Positions 8,523 through 17,343 of a DNA stretch of 58,670 nucleotides are shown here, piece after piece (within the stretch, counting starts at the first letter, position 1; the number at the start of each line of letters is the position of its first letter). The position numbers and the translations under genes are program-made. Under the pieces are notes generated by a model. That model ran no database searches and was not told where the DNA came from. It saw nothing but the letters and a program-made list of their open reading frames with translations. The DNA is taken from assembly GCF_015523185.1 (NCBI RefSeq), contig NZ_WAKV01000019.1, forward strand, positions 1 through 58,670, read 5' to 3'. This DNA comes from Thermococcus sp. Its GTDB lineage: Archaea; Methanobacteriota_B; Thermococci; Thermococcales; Thermococcaceae.

Positions 8523-9478
8523 AGCCAGCAGGCTACGTAGTGGTCCTTCTCGACTTCGACGAGAGGGGGTTCTTTCTTGTCACAGAGTCCTTCCTTGGCC
8601 AGGGGGCACCTGGGGTGGAAGCGACAGCCCTTCGGTGGGTTGATTGGACTCGGAGGTTCGCCCTTGATTTCCATTTTCTTCTTTTTCTTTGCGAGTTCTG
8701 GGTCAGGGATTGGTATGGCTGAGAGGAGCATCTGGGTATATGGATGTAGTGGGTTCTCAAAGATTCTCTCGGCTGGCCCTAACTCCACGAGCTTTCCGAG
8801 GTACATCACTCCCATGCGGTGGCTCATATATTTGACAACGCCGAGGTCATGGCTTATGAATAGATACGAAAAGCCATGCTTCTTCTGGAGCTCTTTGAGG
8901 GTGTTTAAAATGTTAGCCTGAACTGAAACGTCGAGGGCAGAGGTTGGTTCGTCAAGGACGACGAAGTCGGGCTGAAGTGCGAGTATTTTGGCCAATGCAA
9001 TCCTCTGCCTCTGTCCTCCGGAGAACTCGTGGGGATAGCGGTAGAGGTGCATCTCGTTAAGACCGACGCTCTCCAACAGCCGTATAACGAACTCCTCTGG
9101 GTCATCAACTTCGATACCGTGGAACTTGACTGGCTCCATTATAATGTTGAAAACGGTCTGTCTCGGGTTAAGGGAGGAATATGGGTCCTGAAACATTATC
9201 TGGGCGTGTCGCCTGAACCATAGGAGTTCCTTCCCCTTTAGCTCGGTCACGTCCTTTCCCATAAAGGTAATCTTGCCCTCAGTCGGTTCGATGAGCCTTA
9301 GTATTGTTCTTCCCGTGGTTGTCTTCCCGCAACCGCTTTCCCCAACTAGTCCAAAGGTTTCGCCTGGCATTATCTCGAAGCTGACCCCATCAACGGCTTT
9401 AACCCACGCAACAGTTCTCAGGAGGCTTCTAACGGGGAAATACTTTTTGAGGTTTTCAACCTTGAGCACTGGTTCCAT
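8507..9478 (-). CDS. Oligo/dipeptide ABC transporter ATP-binding protein (OppF/DppF-like)
   Basis: The 323-residue ATPase has Walker A GESGCGKTT, signature FSGGQRQRIALAK, Walker B FVVLDEP and SHDLGVVKYM. The C-terminal oligopeptide-transporter extension carries GCRFHPRCPLA with cysteines typical of OppD/OppF. It is the last gene of a five-gene minus-strand importer operon. GGTGGTG stands just before ATG 9478. It should power uptake of peptides or, as in some Thermococcales relatives, oligosaccharides. Confidence 0.92.
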   Translation of the reverse strand: MEPVLKVENLKKYFPVRSLLRTVAWVKAVDGVSFEIMPGETFGLVGESGCGKTTTGRTILRLIEPTEGKITFMGKDVTELKGKELLWFRRHAQIMFQDPYSSLNPRQTVFNIIMEPVKFHGIEVDDPEEFVIRLLESVGLNEMHLYRYPHEFSGGQRQRIALAKILALQPDFVVLDEPTSALDVSVQANILNTLKELQKKHGFSYLFISHDLGVVKYMSHRMGVMYLGKLVELGPAERIFENPLHPYTQMLLSAIPIPDPELAKKKKKMEIKGEPPSPINPPKGCRFHPRCPLAKEGLCDKKEPPLVEVEKDHYVACWLYAKS

Positions 9479-9488
9479 CGTCACCACC

Positions 9489-10469
9489 TCAGTACCTGTG
9501 GCAGGCCACAAAATGGCCCGGTTCTATCTCCTTGAGTTTGGGCTCCTCTTTTCTGCAACGCTCTTCCGCCAGGGGGCACCTGGGGTGGAAGCGACAGCCC
9601 TTCGGTGGAGTTATAAGGTTCGGGACTGTTCCGGGAATGCTCTCGAGCTTTTCTATCCTCTTTAGGGGGTTTGGAACCGCCCTGAGAAGTGCAATAGTGT
9701 ACGGATGTAGGGGGTTGTGGAATATCTGGTCAACACTGCCTATCTCAACGACTTTTCCTGCATACATAACAACAACGCGCTGGGCCGTTTCTGCAACCAC
9801 ACCCAGATTGTGGGTTATAAGGAGAACTGTCGCGTTGTACTTTTTCTTAAGCTCGTTGAGAAGCTCGAGTATCTGGGCCTGAACGGTAACGTCGAGCGCG
9901 GTTGTGGGTTCGTCAGCTATGAGCAATCTTGGGTTGTTGGCTATCCCAATTCCAATCACAACCCTCTGCTTCATACCTCCAGAAAGCTCGTGTGGGTAGT
10001 TCTTCACCCTGTTTTCGGGGTCGGGGATGAGAACTTCCCTAAGAATGTTTACGGCCTTCGCTATACCTTCTTTTATGTTCCTGACCTTGCCGTGAACTTC
10101 CATGGCCTCACCTATCTGATAACCAACGGTGTATAGGGGGTCGAGGGAAGAATGTGGGTCTTGGAAGATATATGCTATCTCGTTACCCCTGATTTCCCTT
10201 ATCTCCTCTTCGCTGAGCTTGAGCAAATCTATCTTTGAACCGTCATCCCGGTGGTAAATCACCTGACCGTTCACTATCCTACCGGGGCTCTCGATGAGCT
10301 TGGTTATCGCCCTTGAGGTGACACTTTTTCCACAGCCGGTCTCACCGACGAGGGCCAGCGTTTCGCCACGGTAGATGTCAAAGGACACGTTCTCTATCGC
10401 CTTGACAACACCTGCATAGGTGTAGAAGTAAACGCTGAGGTTTTTGATTTCTATGATGGGCTCAGGCAT
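9489..10469 (-). CDS. Oligo/dipeptide ABC transporter ATP-binding protein (OppD/DppD-like)
   Basis: The 326-residue ATPase has Walker A GETGCGKSV, signature LSGGMKQRVVIG, Walker B LLIADEP and the D-loop TTALDVTVQAQ. The C-terminal PPKGCRFHPRCPLAEERC is the Opp/Dpp extension. ATG 10469 lies 8 bases inside the upstream permease gene and follows GGGGGTGA. It pairs with the second ATPase at 8507, as is usual for this importer type. Confidence 0.92.
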   Translation of the reverse strand: MPEPIIEIKNLSVYFYTYAGVVKAIENVSFDIYRGETLALVGETGCGKSVTSRAITKLIESPGRIVNGQVIYHRDDGSKIDLLKLSEEEIREIRGNEIAYIFQDPHSSLDPLYTVGYQIGEAMEVHGKVRNIKEGIAKAVNILREVLIPDPENRVKNYPHELSGGMKQRVVIGIGIANNPRLLIADEPTTALDVTVQAQILELLNELKKKYNATVLLITHNLGVVAETAQRVVVMYAGKVVEIGSVDQIFHNPLHPYTIALLRAVPNPLKRIEKLESIPGTVPNLITPPKGCRFHPRCPLAEERCRKEEPKLKEIEPGHFVACHRY

Positions 10470-11661
10470 TCTCTTCACCCCCACCGGACTTCTTCTTGAG
10501 TTTGAACTCAAGGCTTCTCCTTGTCCTCGGGTCAAGGACGTCTCTCAAACCATCACCGAGGAGGTTCCAACCGAGAACGACGGTGACTATGACCAGTCCC
10601 GGAAATGCAACCAGCCACCAAGCTTGCGGGAACTGCTGTGAACCCTGGTTGATGAGGTTACCCCAGTCCGGTATTGGCGGAACTGCACCGAGTCCAAGGA
10701 AGCTCAGGCCAGCCTCAGTAAGGATTATTCCGCCAAAATCCATCGTAATCATGACCAAAATCGGGCCTATGATGTTGGGAAGTATGTGCCTGAAGAGTAT
10801 CGTTCTGGTTGGTAGGCCTATCGCACGAGCCGCCTCGACGTATAGGTTTTCCTTCTCAGTCAACGTTGAACCACGCGTTACCCTTGCATAACCGGGCCAC
10901 CAGACTATAACTAGAGCGACGAAAACTGCCAAGAGCTTTCCAAGGTTGTTGACGTCCCTCGGGTGCAATGCGAAGAGCTTTAAAACGAACGTCTGGGCCC
11001 ATGTGTGCGCATTCAGGAAGTTCTGAATCCTGCTCGGGAGTACTGCTGAGAGGGCAATGGCAAGTATAAGCCCTGGGAATGCCAGAAACATGTCCGTGAT
11101 ACGCATTATCGTCTCGTCAACCTTTCCCCCGTAGTAGCCGGAAATCAGTCCGAGAATTATTCCTATTGTCGGGCCTATGAGGATGATAAATATGTCCAGC
11201 ACCAGTGCCGTTCTGGCTCCCGCGAGAAGAAGACTCAACACGTCCCTTCCATAGGTGTCTGAACCGAGGGGATAGTGGATGTATGTTGTGTAGTGGATTA
11301 TGTACCCGTTTTTGAGCTCCGTAACGTTGAGGAAGTAAGTCGAGCCCGGTGGTGCAAGCTGGGTTGAGTAGTTGTAGTTTACCGGGAAGAAGTCATACGA
11401 CCAGGGAGCCAGGTACGGTCCAAAGATGCCAATGAAGATGTAAATGATGACTATGAAAAGCCCTAGCAACGTTGGAGGAGACCGATTTATGGCGTATGCC
11501 ATTAGCTTCCATTCTTTAATTCTCGACTGGTTCCTTCTCTTCCAGTCCTTTTTGAAGAGGCTTATAAAGGATGCAAGGCCATCTATGAGCCTGTCGCTGA
11601 TTCTATCCAGTATGCTCATCTCGTACTCTTCCTTTGGTTCGTACTCCCCCTGTTCGGCCAT
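10462..11661 (-). CDS. Oligo/dipeptide ABC transporter permease (OppC/DppC-like)
   Basis: The 399-residue membrane subunit has a long cytoplasmic N terminus (about 55 residues), a first span, an extracytoplasmic loop of about 70 residues, then five spans. The coupling motif YVEAARAIGLPTRTILFRHILPN (partly: EAARAIGLPTRTIL) is the EAA loop of binding-protein-dependent permeases. ATG 11661 follows GGTGGTGGG; in-frame GTGs just upstream belong to that site. It overlaps the OppD-like gene by 8 bases. Confidence 0.9.
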   Translation of the reverse strand: MAEQGEYEPKEEYEMSILDRISDRLIDGLASFISLFKKDWKRRNQSRIKEWKLMAYAINRSPPTLLGLFIVIIYIFIGIFGPYLAPWSYDFFPVNYNYSTQLAPPGSTYFLNVTELKNGYIIHYTTYIHYPLGSDTYGRDVLSLLLAGARTALVLDIFIILIGPTIGIILGLISGYYGGKVDETIMRITDMFLAFPGLILAIALSAVLPSRIQNFLNAHTWAQTFVLKLFALHPRDVNNLGKLLAVFVALVIVWWPGYARVTRGSTLTEKENLYVEAARAIGLPTRTILFRHILPNIIGPILVMITMDFGGIILTEAGLSFLGLGAVPPIPDWGNLINQGSQQFPQAWWLVAFPGLVIVTVVLGWNLLGDGLRDVLDPRTRRSLEFKLKKKSGGGEENA

Positions 11662-11672
11662 GCCCACCACCC

Positions 11673-12674
11673 TCAGAACCTAACCCTCGGGTCGATTATC
11701 GCGTAGAGTATGTCAGCTATCAGGTTTGCCGTGACGAAGACTATCGCATAGAGGAACGTGACACCTATCAAAGCCGGGAAGTCCAGATACATTATTGCCT
11801 GGAGTGCGTAGCGACCTATTCCTGGGAGGTTGAAAACGGTCTCCGTAATCGGTGTTCCAGCCAGAAGCCCACCGAACTGGAGGGCCAGTATGGTTATCAC
11901 AGGGACTAGAGCATTCTTAAGGACGTGCCTGTAAAGCCTTCCCTTGGGGACTCCCTTGGCCTTGAGGAATAGCGTGCTGTCCCTACTGTATGCCTCAAGG
12001 AAGGAGTTCCTGGTGAACCTCATTAGAACACCAGCTGCCGCTATTCCAAGGGTAAAGCCCGGGAGCCAGAAACGTTTTACCTGCTGAACGAAGTTGCTCC
12101 AGTTGAGGGTTAGGATGTCGTCTATCACAGGGATATGGGTTATCTTATGTGGTGGTCCCGGAGGTATTCCTGCGAGTGTTGTCGCGTTCCAGTGGATAAA
12201 GAAGAGCCATATAAACAGGTAAGCTATGACGTAAATCGGAGTTGATATGAAAACCAAGGCTATTATTCTGAGCACCATGTCCACTGTGCTGTTCCTCTTG
12301 AGAGCTGAGATTATTCCAAGTGGCAATCCCATAAGTACAACAAAGAAGAATGCAAACAATGCCAGTTGAAAAGTCACAACGAACCTGTTCCCTATGTTGT
12401 CAAAGACGGGCTCCTGATTTAATGGGTCAAGGAGAGAGTTCGTAAAGAGGCCCTTCACAAGAAAGATGTACTGGTCGTACCACGGCTGGTCAAGATGGTA
12501 CTCCTTCTTAATCATTTCAATCGCGGCTTGGGAAGCCTTTTCACCCCCCGCCCAGGCACGGACTGGATTGGCGGGAATCACGTAGGCTATAACGAAAACA
12601 ATGAGCGTAACTCCAATGAGAGTTGGGATAAATGTCAGCGCCCTTCTCACCAGGAATTTTCCAAGCCCTGCCAC
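11673..12674 (-). CDS. Oligo/dipeptide ABC transporter permease (OppB/DppB-like)
   Basis: The 333-residue membrane subunit begins FLVRRALTFIPTLIGVTLIVF, the usual OppB first span, and has six spans. The EAA loop is FLKAKGVPKGRLYRHVLKNA, and the C terminus ends IDPRVRF as in the family. I chose GTG 12674 because GGGAGGG lies about seven bases upstream and the family starts at this point. An ATG at 12734 would add 20 residues with no similarity and would overlap the binding-protein gene. Confidence 0.9.
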   Translation of the reverse strand: MAGLGKFLVRRALTFIPTLIGVTLIVFVIAYVIPANPVRAWAGGEKASQAAIEMIKKEYHLDQPWYDQYIFLVKGLFTNSLLDPLNQEPVFDNIGNRFVVTFQLALFAFFFVVLMGLPLGIISALKRNSTVDMVLRIIALVFISTPIYVIAYLFIWLFFIHWNATTLAGIPPGPPHKITHIPVIDDILTLNWSNFVQQVKRFWLPGFTLGIAAAGVLMRFTRNSFLEAYSRDSTLFLKAKGVPKGRLYRHVLKNALVPVITILALQFGGLLAGTPITETVFNLPGIGRYALQAIMYLDFPALIGVTFLYAIVFVTANLIADILYAIIDPRVRF

Positions 12675-12730
12675 GTCGTTTCCCTCCCTGCCGTTGAGAA
12701 CCAAAAGAGGAGCAAAAGAAAAGAAAGGGT

Positions 12731-14935
12731 TCACCCTTCAATAACCTCGTAGTTGAGGCTGTCGAAAACAACAGCACTCTGGAGGAACGGACCAACGTAG
12801 TCATCGGGGTCAAGGAAGTCGGGTGCCCATCCAACGATGTAGACGTCAAAGTCTCCGCTGGCTGTCTTGCTCAGGAGTGTCGGCCACGAGAGAGGCGTAA
12901 CTGAAATCTTGAAACCAAGCTGTCCCCACGTGTTCTGGAGGAGCGTTGCTATCTTTTCACGCTGGGTGTTTCCGGTGTTGTAATAAATAGTTATGGTGTA
13001 ATCGCTTGGGTTTATGCCGGACTCCCTGATAAGCTGGAGTGCCTTTGCGATGTTGTACTTGTACTTGATGACACAGCACTCGGTGTAGCCGAGCCATCCA
13101 ATTGGAATCGGGCCGTAGTTCGGCACCATGTAACCCTTGTAAACCGCCTGGTAAATCTGCTCGTAGGGTGTTGCCCATGCAAGGGCCTCCCTCACTTTGA
13201 CGTTATCGAAGGGCTTCTTCGCGGCGTTGAGAACTATGAACACCATATCAGGTGTGACAAAGGAGTCAATCTTTGACTCAAAGTTGTCGAGCTTGAGGTT
13301 CTTGACTGCATCAAGCCTGTCAACTGGAACCGCCGCTATATCCGCAACACCCTTCTGGAAGAGGCTTATGCGCGTTGTTGCATCGTCCGAGAGGACGTAT
13401 ATGACACGCTTGGTCGTGACGTAGTTCGGATACTTCTCTTCCAGCTTGCTCCAGACACTGGAGTTCCAGTAGTAGGGGTTCCTCTCGAGGATTATGTAGC
13501 TGTTCTGCTTGGCGTCTTTAATGTAGAACGGCCCGGTGAACACTCCAATGTAGTTGTCCTGGAGCATTTGGTGTATTGGGTCCTTTGAACCCGGCTGGAC
13601 GTATTTGGCCCATTCCCATGGTTTCCTGCCCCAGTCAGAAGCCTTCATGGCCTCTTCGTACTTGTCTCCGAGCATGTATTTCGCGGGGATGACCATCAGG
13701 TATGGGTCTGCAAGAACACTCAGTATTCCACCGTATGGGTGCGGAAGAACGAGCTTGTACACTCCAGCAGTTGGTCCGCTGTAGCCGAAGAACTGGAGGA
13801 GCTCGTTGAGGCTCTTAACTTCCTTTGTCTTGCCGTTGAAGTCGGCTATTATTCCACCGTTCTGGAGAACCTTTTCAAACTCATTATCGCTCATTGCATA
13901 GCTCTTGTTAAGGTCAGTGTAGGTTGCCAGCATCCAGTTTACGGAGTAACCTGCCCTGAGAACGCGCCAGAACTCAAATTCAACGTCCGTAGCGTTAATC
14001 GGATAGAGCTTGCCAGTCTTGGGGTCGTAGGCCTTAACCCCACCCCTTATAACAAAATACCAGACGGTTCCGTCTTTGTTGTGAGCCCACGCAACAGCCA
14101 AGTCGGGTGAAACCTTCTTGGTCTCGTTCTCCCAGTATGTAACGAGGGTATCACCAACGTTGTGGTAGAGGGCCCATCCAAAGGTCTCGTAGTCAAATGC
14201 CGGGTCAAAGGAGCTCGGCCATCCTATGGTTGTTTCGACGATTGTTCCGGGCTCGTTCTTATAGTTGCCTATTCCAATGCTGACCGTCGGTGCGTTCTTG
14301 TCCTCCAAAACGAGATCCCAGCGCGGTGCAAGAACGGGGTTGTAGTACCAGTTGTGAACCCAGTTCCAGTAGACGCGGGTGGCTTTTGTATCACCGAGGA
14401 TTATCTCGGGAACCTCCTTGTTGGCGAGGATATAGAGGGCATTATATATTGCCTCCCTAATGTTGGGGTCAGTCACTTTCCTGCCGAGCTGGATTAAAGC
14501 GTCCATCCTTGGGTCACGGAGGAAAGCGGGGTTTATTTGACCGAAGCCCTGCTGGTTCTTCATGAGCTCCTCTATGCTGGGAGTCTTCTTCTCATCGACC
14601 TTGTAAGAGACCACTATGACCGGCTTGTTGGGAAGGTTCGAAACTTTGGCCCCCTTTCCCTCGGGCCCAACGACGACGACGTACTTCGGAGTTTCTATAA
14701 CAGTTGCATTGGATAGGTGCTCCTCAATGTATGTTACTGCTTTGGACGACTGTACGGTTGTTGAAGAACTTGATGTCGTTTGAGTGGACGATGCCTGAGA
14801 GGTGGAAGTAGAACCTCCCGCGGGGCTTATTGTGGTGGTCGTGGCATTACTTCCTCCTCCAATACAGCCGCTGGCAACCACTGAAAACGCTACAACAAAA
14901 ACCAGCAGAAGTGTTACTGCCACTTTTCCCTTCAT
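12731..14935 (-). CDS. Extracellular solute-binding protein, family 5 (apparently circularly permuted)
   Basis: This 734-residue secreted lipoprotein is the receptor of the importer encoded downstream on the same strand. Residues 1-24 are a signal peptide ending in a lipobox-like VASGC. Residues 29-64 are a Ser/Thr-rich linker. Residues about 135-217 (DPRMDALIQLG...REAIYNALYIL...EVPEIIL...WYYNPVL) look like the segment that normally ends family 5 binding proteins. The usual N-terminal part begins only after that, near residue 225 (GWPSSFDPAFDYE). The protein then stops soon after VGWAPDFLDPDDY, where normal members continue into the missing segment. ATG 14935 follows GAGGTGG. Confidence 0.88.
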   Translation of the reverse strand: MKGKVAVTLLLVFVVAFSVVASGCIGGGSNATTTTISPAGGSTSTSQASSTQTTSSSSTTVQSSKAVTYIEEHLSNATVIETPKYVVVVGPEGKGAKVSNLPNKPVIVVSYKVDEKKTPSIEELMKNQQGFGQINPAFLRDPRMDALIQLGRKVTDPNIREAIYNALYILANKEVPEIILGDTKATRVYWNWVHNWYYNPVLAPRWDLVLEDKNAPTVSIGIGNYKNEPGTIVETTIGWPSSFDPAFDYETFGWALYHNVGDTLVTYWENETKKVSPDLAVAWAHNKDGTVWYFVIRGGVKAYDPKTGKLYPINATDVEFEFWRVLRAGYSVNWMLATYTDLNKSYAMSDNEFEKVLQNGGIIADFNGKTKEVKSLNELLQFFGYSGPTAGVYKLVLPHPYGGILSVLADPYLMVIPAKYMLGDKYEEAMKASDWGRKPWEWAKYVQPGSKDPIHQMLQDNYIGVFTGPFYIKDAKQNSYIILERNPYYWNSSVWSKLEEKYPNYVTTKRVIYVLSDDATTRISLFQKGVADIAAVPVDRLDAVKNLKLDNFESKIDSFVTPDMVFIVLNAAKKPFDNVKVREALAWATPYEQIYQAVYKGYMVPNYGPIPIGWLGYTECCVIKYKYNIAKALQLIRESGINPSDYTITIYYNTGNTQREKIATLLQNTWGQLGFKISVTPLSWPTLLSKTASGDFDVYIVGWAPDFLDPDDYVGPFLQSAVVFDSLNYEVIEG

Positions 14936-14983
14936 AAACGTCCACCTCTGTTGAGTGGAGCACTTAGTCCTAACTTTAAACAC

Positions 14984-15057
14984 CGTATAAATTTTTCGAC
15001 ATCCTGTTTGTATGGATGATGAACATCTAGCAACACCAATAACTGATATTGTCGAAA
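14984..15057 (-). promoter_or_regulatory. Importer promoter with flanking 8-bp inverted repeat
   Basis: On the minus strand AATTTATACG (14993-14984) is a TATA box about 50 bases before the binding-protein start. Immediately upstream lies TTTCGACA (14994-15001), and its exact inverse TGTCGAAA is at 15050-15057. The two half-sites could be a looping or dimeric operator of the importer operon. No regulator is identified. Confidence 0.5.
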
Positions 15058-15130
15058 TGGCCAAACTACGAAAAGCTTAAATGAGCGGAGCTCCAACTAA
15101 AGGGCGAAGAGAATTTCGGCGGTGATGCCA

Positions 15131-15373
15131 ATGGTTAGGTCGTATGTTTTGTTGACTGTAGAAATCGGAAAAGTTGAGAGCGTTATCGAGGCTCTCAAGC
15201 AGATACCGGGCGTTACAAAGGCAGATGCCGTCACCGGCCCCTACGATGCCATCGTCCACATCGAGGCTAAAGACCTCGGAGAGCTCACCAGGAGAATCCT
15301 CCACGACATACATAACATAGACGGCGTTATAGACACTACCACCGCGATAGTAGTTGAAATGGAAGAGGAGTAA
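15131..15373 (+). CDS. Stand-alone Lrp/AsnC ligand-binding (RAM) domain protein
   Basis: The 80-residue protein consists of one RAM domain, the beta-alpha-beta ligand-binding domain of Lrp/AsnC regulators, without a helix-turn-helix. IPGVTKADAVTGPYDAIVHIEA is the typical central region (key residues G, D and the GxYD turn). Such proteins form oligomers that bind amino acids and may pair with full-length regulators. ATG 15131 follows GGTGAT. The stop directly abuts the stop of the convergent SRP19 gene. Confidence 0.85.
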   Translation: MVRSYVLLTVEIGKVESVIEALKQIPGVTKADAVTGPYDAIVHIEAKDLGELTRRILHDIHNIDGVIDTTTAIVVEMEEE

Positions 15374-15706
15374 TCATTTTCTCTTCCTCTTAGCTTTGCC
15401 CTTCCCGGACTTTGCCCTTGAACGGAGTTCCCTAATCTTCTCTGCAATCATTTTGAGGCTCTTACCCTTTCCGTGGGGGCTCTCAATCCTGAGGAAGCCG
15501 TAGGTTCTAAGCTCCTCGTCGAGGCCTGAAAGTCTCGGGTTAAGCTTGCTGTGGTCCTTCTCCACAACCTTCATTCCGAGAATCACAGCGGCATCTTCAA
15601 TCTCAGAAAGCTTTGGAGCGTTGACCGCGACGTTCTTGGGGACAATCCTCCCGTACTTCCTGCTCAGTCTTGAGTCGAGCTCGCTGGGCCACACGGCAAA
15701 CTTCAT
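15374..15706 (-). CDS. srp19: Signal recognition particle subunit SRP19
   Basis: This 110-residue RNA-binding protein helps assemble archaeal SRP by binding 7S RNA helices 6 and 8 so that SRP54 can join. FAVWPSELDSRLSRKYGRIVP at the start and the GFLRIESPHGKGKSL segment are typical. The C-terminal tail is very basic (RAKSGKGKAKRKRK). GGTGAGAGT precedes ATG 15706. It is the last gene before a short divergent promoter region. Confidence 0.93.
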   Translation of the reverse strand: MKFAVWPSELDSRLSRKYGRIVPKNVAVNAPKLSEIEDAAVILGMKVVEKDHSKLNPRLSGLDEELRTYGFLRIESPHGKGKSLKMIAEKIRELRSRAKSGKGKAKRKRK

Positions 15707-15763
15707 ACTCTCACCCAACAAGCTTTAAAAGATAGACCGTTAAAAACCCTTTTGGTGAAGGTC

Positions 15764-16384
15764 ATGGTCGTTAAAAACCTTGAAAAGGACGTGCTTGGCC
15801 TCATAACTCCCGGAGACATTGTTTTAATCGAGTATCACTCGCGAGAACCCATAGAGAACGTTGCGTGGGGAGAGCTGTTGCCGGCCGTAAGCGACGATGG
15901 GATAGTGGTTGTTGACTTCTTTGGAATGGGCGAGATTCTCCTCAGAAAGTTCATGAGGCGGGGTGACGTTGATTACTCCCGGGTTCTGGAGCTCCTGAAG
16001 GAGCTGAAGGTAGTTAGAGTCGGCCCCGGAACGGTGACCTACGGCGATATTCTAGAGGACATCGTCCCGAGCTACGACCCCCACACCTTCCTGAGGAGCT
16101 ACCACTCGATTATGAGCAAGATATCTAGACTCCCAAAGAAGCCCAGATACCTTGTGACCTTTGGACTGGCCAACTACATACATTTCAACCCCGAAAACGC
16201 TATAAAGTCAATCCTCACGGCAGTCAGCACGATTCCAGCTGAGGATTTGATAGTGATAAACTTCGTGAACTCCGACGTCATAAAGCGCTCTCACCTGGCT
16301 ATGCTGGAGGAGCTTAGCACTGCCATAGTAGAGGTCTTGGAGGGAACTCTACGGGTTTACAGGGACGGTGGGGCCGGTGATTGA
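15764..16384 (+). CDS. DUF257 family protein
   Basis: The 206-residue protein matches DUF257, a family largely restricted to Thermococcales with a RecA/KaiC-like core but no complete P loop visible here. It starts VVKNLEKDVLGLITPGDIVLI. Its function is unknown. GGTGA stands five bases before ATG 15764. Its last 8 bases overlap trmI, suggesting coupled translation. Confidence 0.75.
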   Translation: MVVKNLEKDVLGLITPGDIVLIEYHSREPIENVAWGELLPAVSDDGIVVVDFFGMGEILLRKFMRRGDVDYSRVLELLKELKVVRVGPGTVTYGDILEDIVPSYDPHTFLRSYHSIMSKISRLPKKPRYLVTFGLANYIHFNPENAIKSILTAVSTIPAEDLIVINFVNSDVIKRSHLAMLEELSTAIVEVLEGTLRVYRDGGAGD

Positions 16385-17138
16385 GAGGGGGGGCAGAGTT
16401 CTTCTCGTGGACAGGCGCGGAAAGCGCTACCTCGTGAAGGTTGAGGAACGCGAGTTCCACACCGATTTAGGAATACTCAACCTGGGTGAGCTCATAGGAA
16501 AGCCCTATGGAACTAGAATAGAGAGCCACAAGGGGGAAACATTCGTAGCGCTAAAGCCGGACGTCAAAGACATAATAGCAAAGATGAAGCGTGGACCGCA
16601 GATAGTCCACCCAAAGGACGCTGGAGTAATCATAGCCTACGCCGGAATCTCGCCTGGGGATACTGTCATAGAGGCTGGCGCCGGAAGCGGGGCCCTAACG
16701 ATTTTTCTCGCCAACGCTGTAGGGCCGACTGGGAAGGTGGTAAGCTACGAAGTGAGGGAGGACTTCTACGAGATAGCGAAGAAGAACATAGAGCTCGCCG
16801 GTTTCTCTGACAGAGTTATTCTAAAAAACAAGAGCATCTACGATGGGATAGATGAAGAAAGGGCAGACCACATCGTCCTCGACCTTCCCCAGCCCGAGAA
16901 CGTTCTTCCGCACGCGGTTGACGTTTTAAGGCCCGGGGGTTACTTCGTGGCCTATACGCCATGCATGAACCAGGTCCACCGCTTCTTCAGGGCGCTGGAG
17001 GAGTACAGAGAGCACTTCATGAAGCCAAAGGTGGTTGAGGTCCTTGTCAGGGAACAGGAAGTTAAAAGGGACTGCATGAGGCCGAAGACGACCATGCTGG
17101 CTCATACGGGTTACATAACGTTTCTCAGGAAGCTGTGA
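16377..17138 (+). CDS. trmI: tRNA (adenine-N1)-methyltransferase TrmI
   Basis: The 253-residue enzyme makes m1A at positions 57/58 of tRNA using S-adenosylmethionine. An N-terminal beta domain is followed by a Rossmann methyltransferase domain: motif I VIEAGAGSGALT, then VSYEVREDFYEIAKKN and the catalytic DLPQPENVL. The GTG at 16377 gives the length I recall for the Pyrococcus enzyme; a GTG three codons earlier (16368) is also possible. It overlaps the DUF257 gene by 8 bases and the following convergent gene by 14. Confidence 0.92.
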   Translation: MIERGGRVLLVDRRGKRYLVKVEEREFHTDLGILNLGELIGKPYGTRIESHKGETFVALKPDVKDIIAKMKRGPQIVHPKDAGVIIAYAGISPGDTVIEAGAGSGALTIFLANAVGPTGKVVSYEVREDFYEIAKKNIELAGFSDRVILKNKSIYDGIDEERADHIVLDLPQPENVLPHAVDVLRPGGYFVAYTPCMNQVHRFFRALEEYREHFMKPKVVEVLVREQEVKRDCMRPKTTMLAHTGYITFLRKL

Positions 17139-17343
17139 ACGTATCCTCTCTGCTCTCCCCTTTCTCCTCGAAGATTAAGTAGGCGATTACCCAGCTGAGA
17201 ACGATTATTGCGAGCGACTTCAGGAGCGGGTTGCTCCCCAAAACTTCCCTGATGGGTCCAACGGCACCGTAAAGCAGCGGGAGGAACATGCCAAGGGCGG
17301 TTGTAATAACTGAGATGTGATAAACTAATCTTTTGCCCTCCAT
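17125..17343 (-). CDS. Small hypothetical membrane protein
   Basis: The 72-residue protein has two hydrophobic segments (about residues 8-28 and 43-60) and a charged C terminus. I do not recognise it. ATG 17343 is preceded by GGTG; an ATG at 17355 is an alternative. A TATA-like GCTTTTTAACC lies upstream. Its 3' end overlaps trmI. Confidence 0.6.
   Translation of the reverse strand: MEGKRLVYHISVITTALGMFLPLLYGAVGPIREVLGSNPLLKSLAIIVLSWVIAYLIFEEKGESREDTFTAS

Noticed and set aside
12495-12849. Additional genes opposite or overlapping the importer permease and binding-protein junction
   Set aside because: The frames are shadows of the strongly conserved permease and binding-protein genes, with no ribosome-binding site.
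15016-15046. ATGATGA followed by CTGA, as a box C/D RNA
   Set aside because: The gap between the boxes is 20 bases, too long for a guide, and no D'/C' pair or stem at the right place exists.
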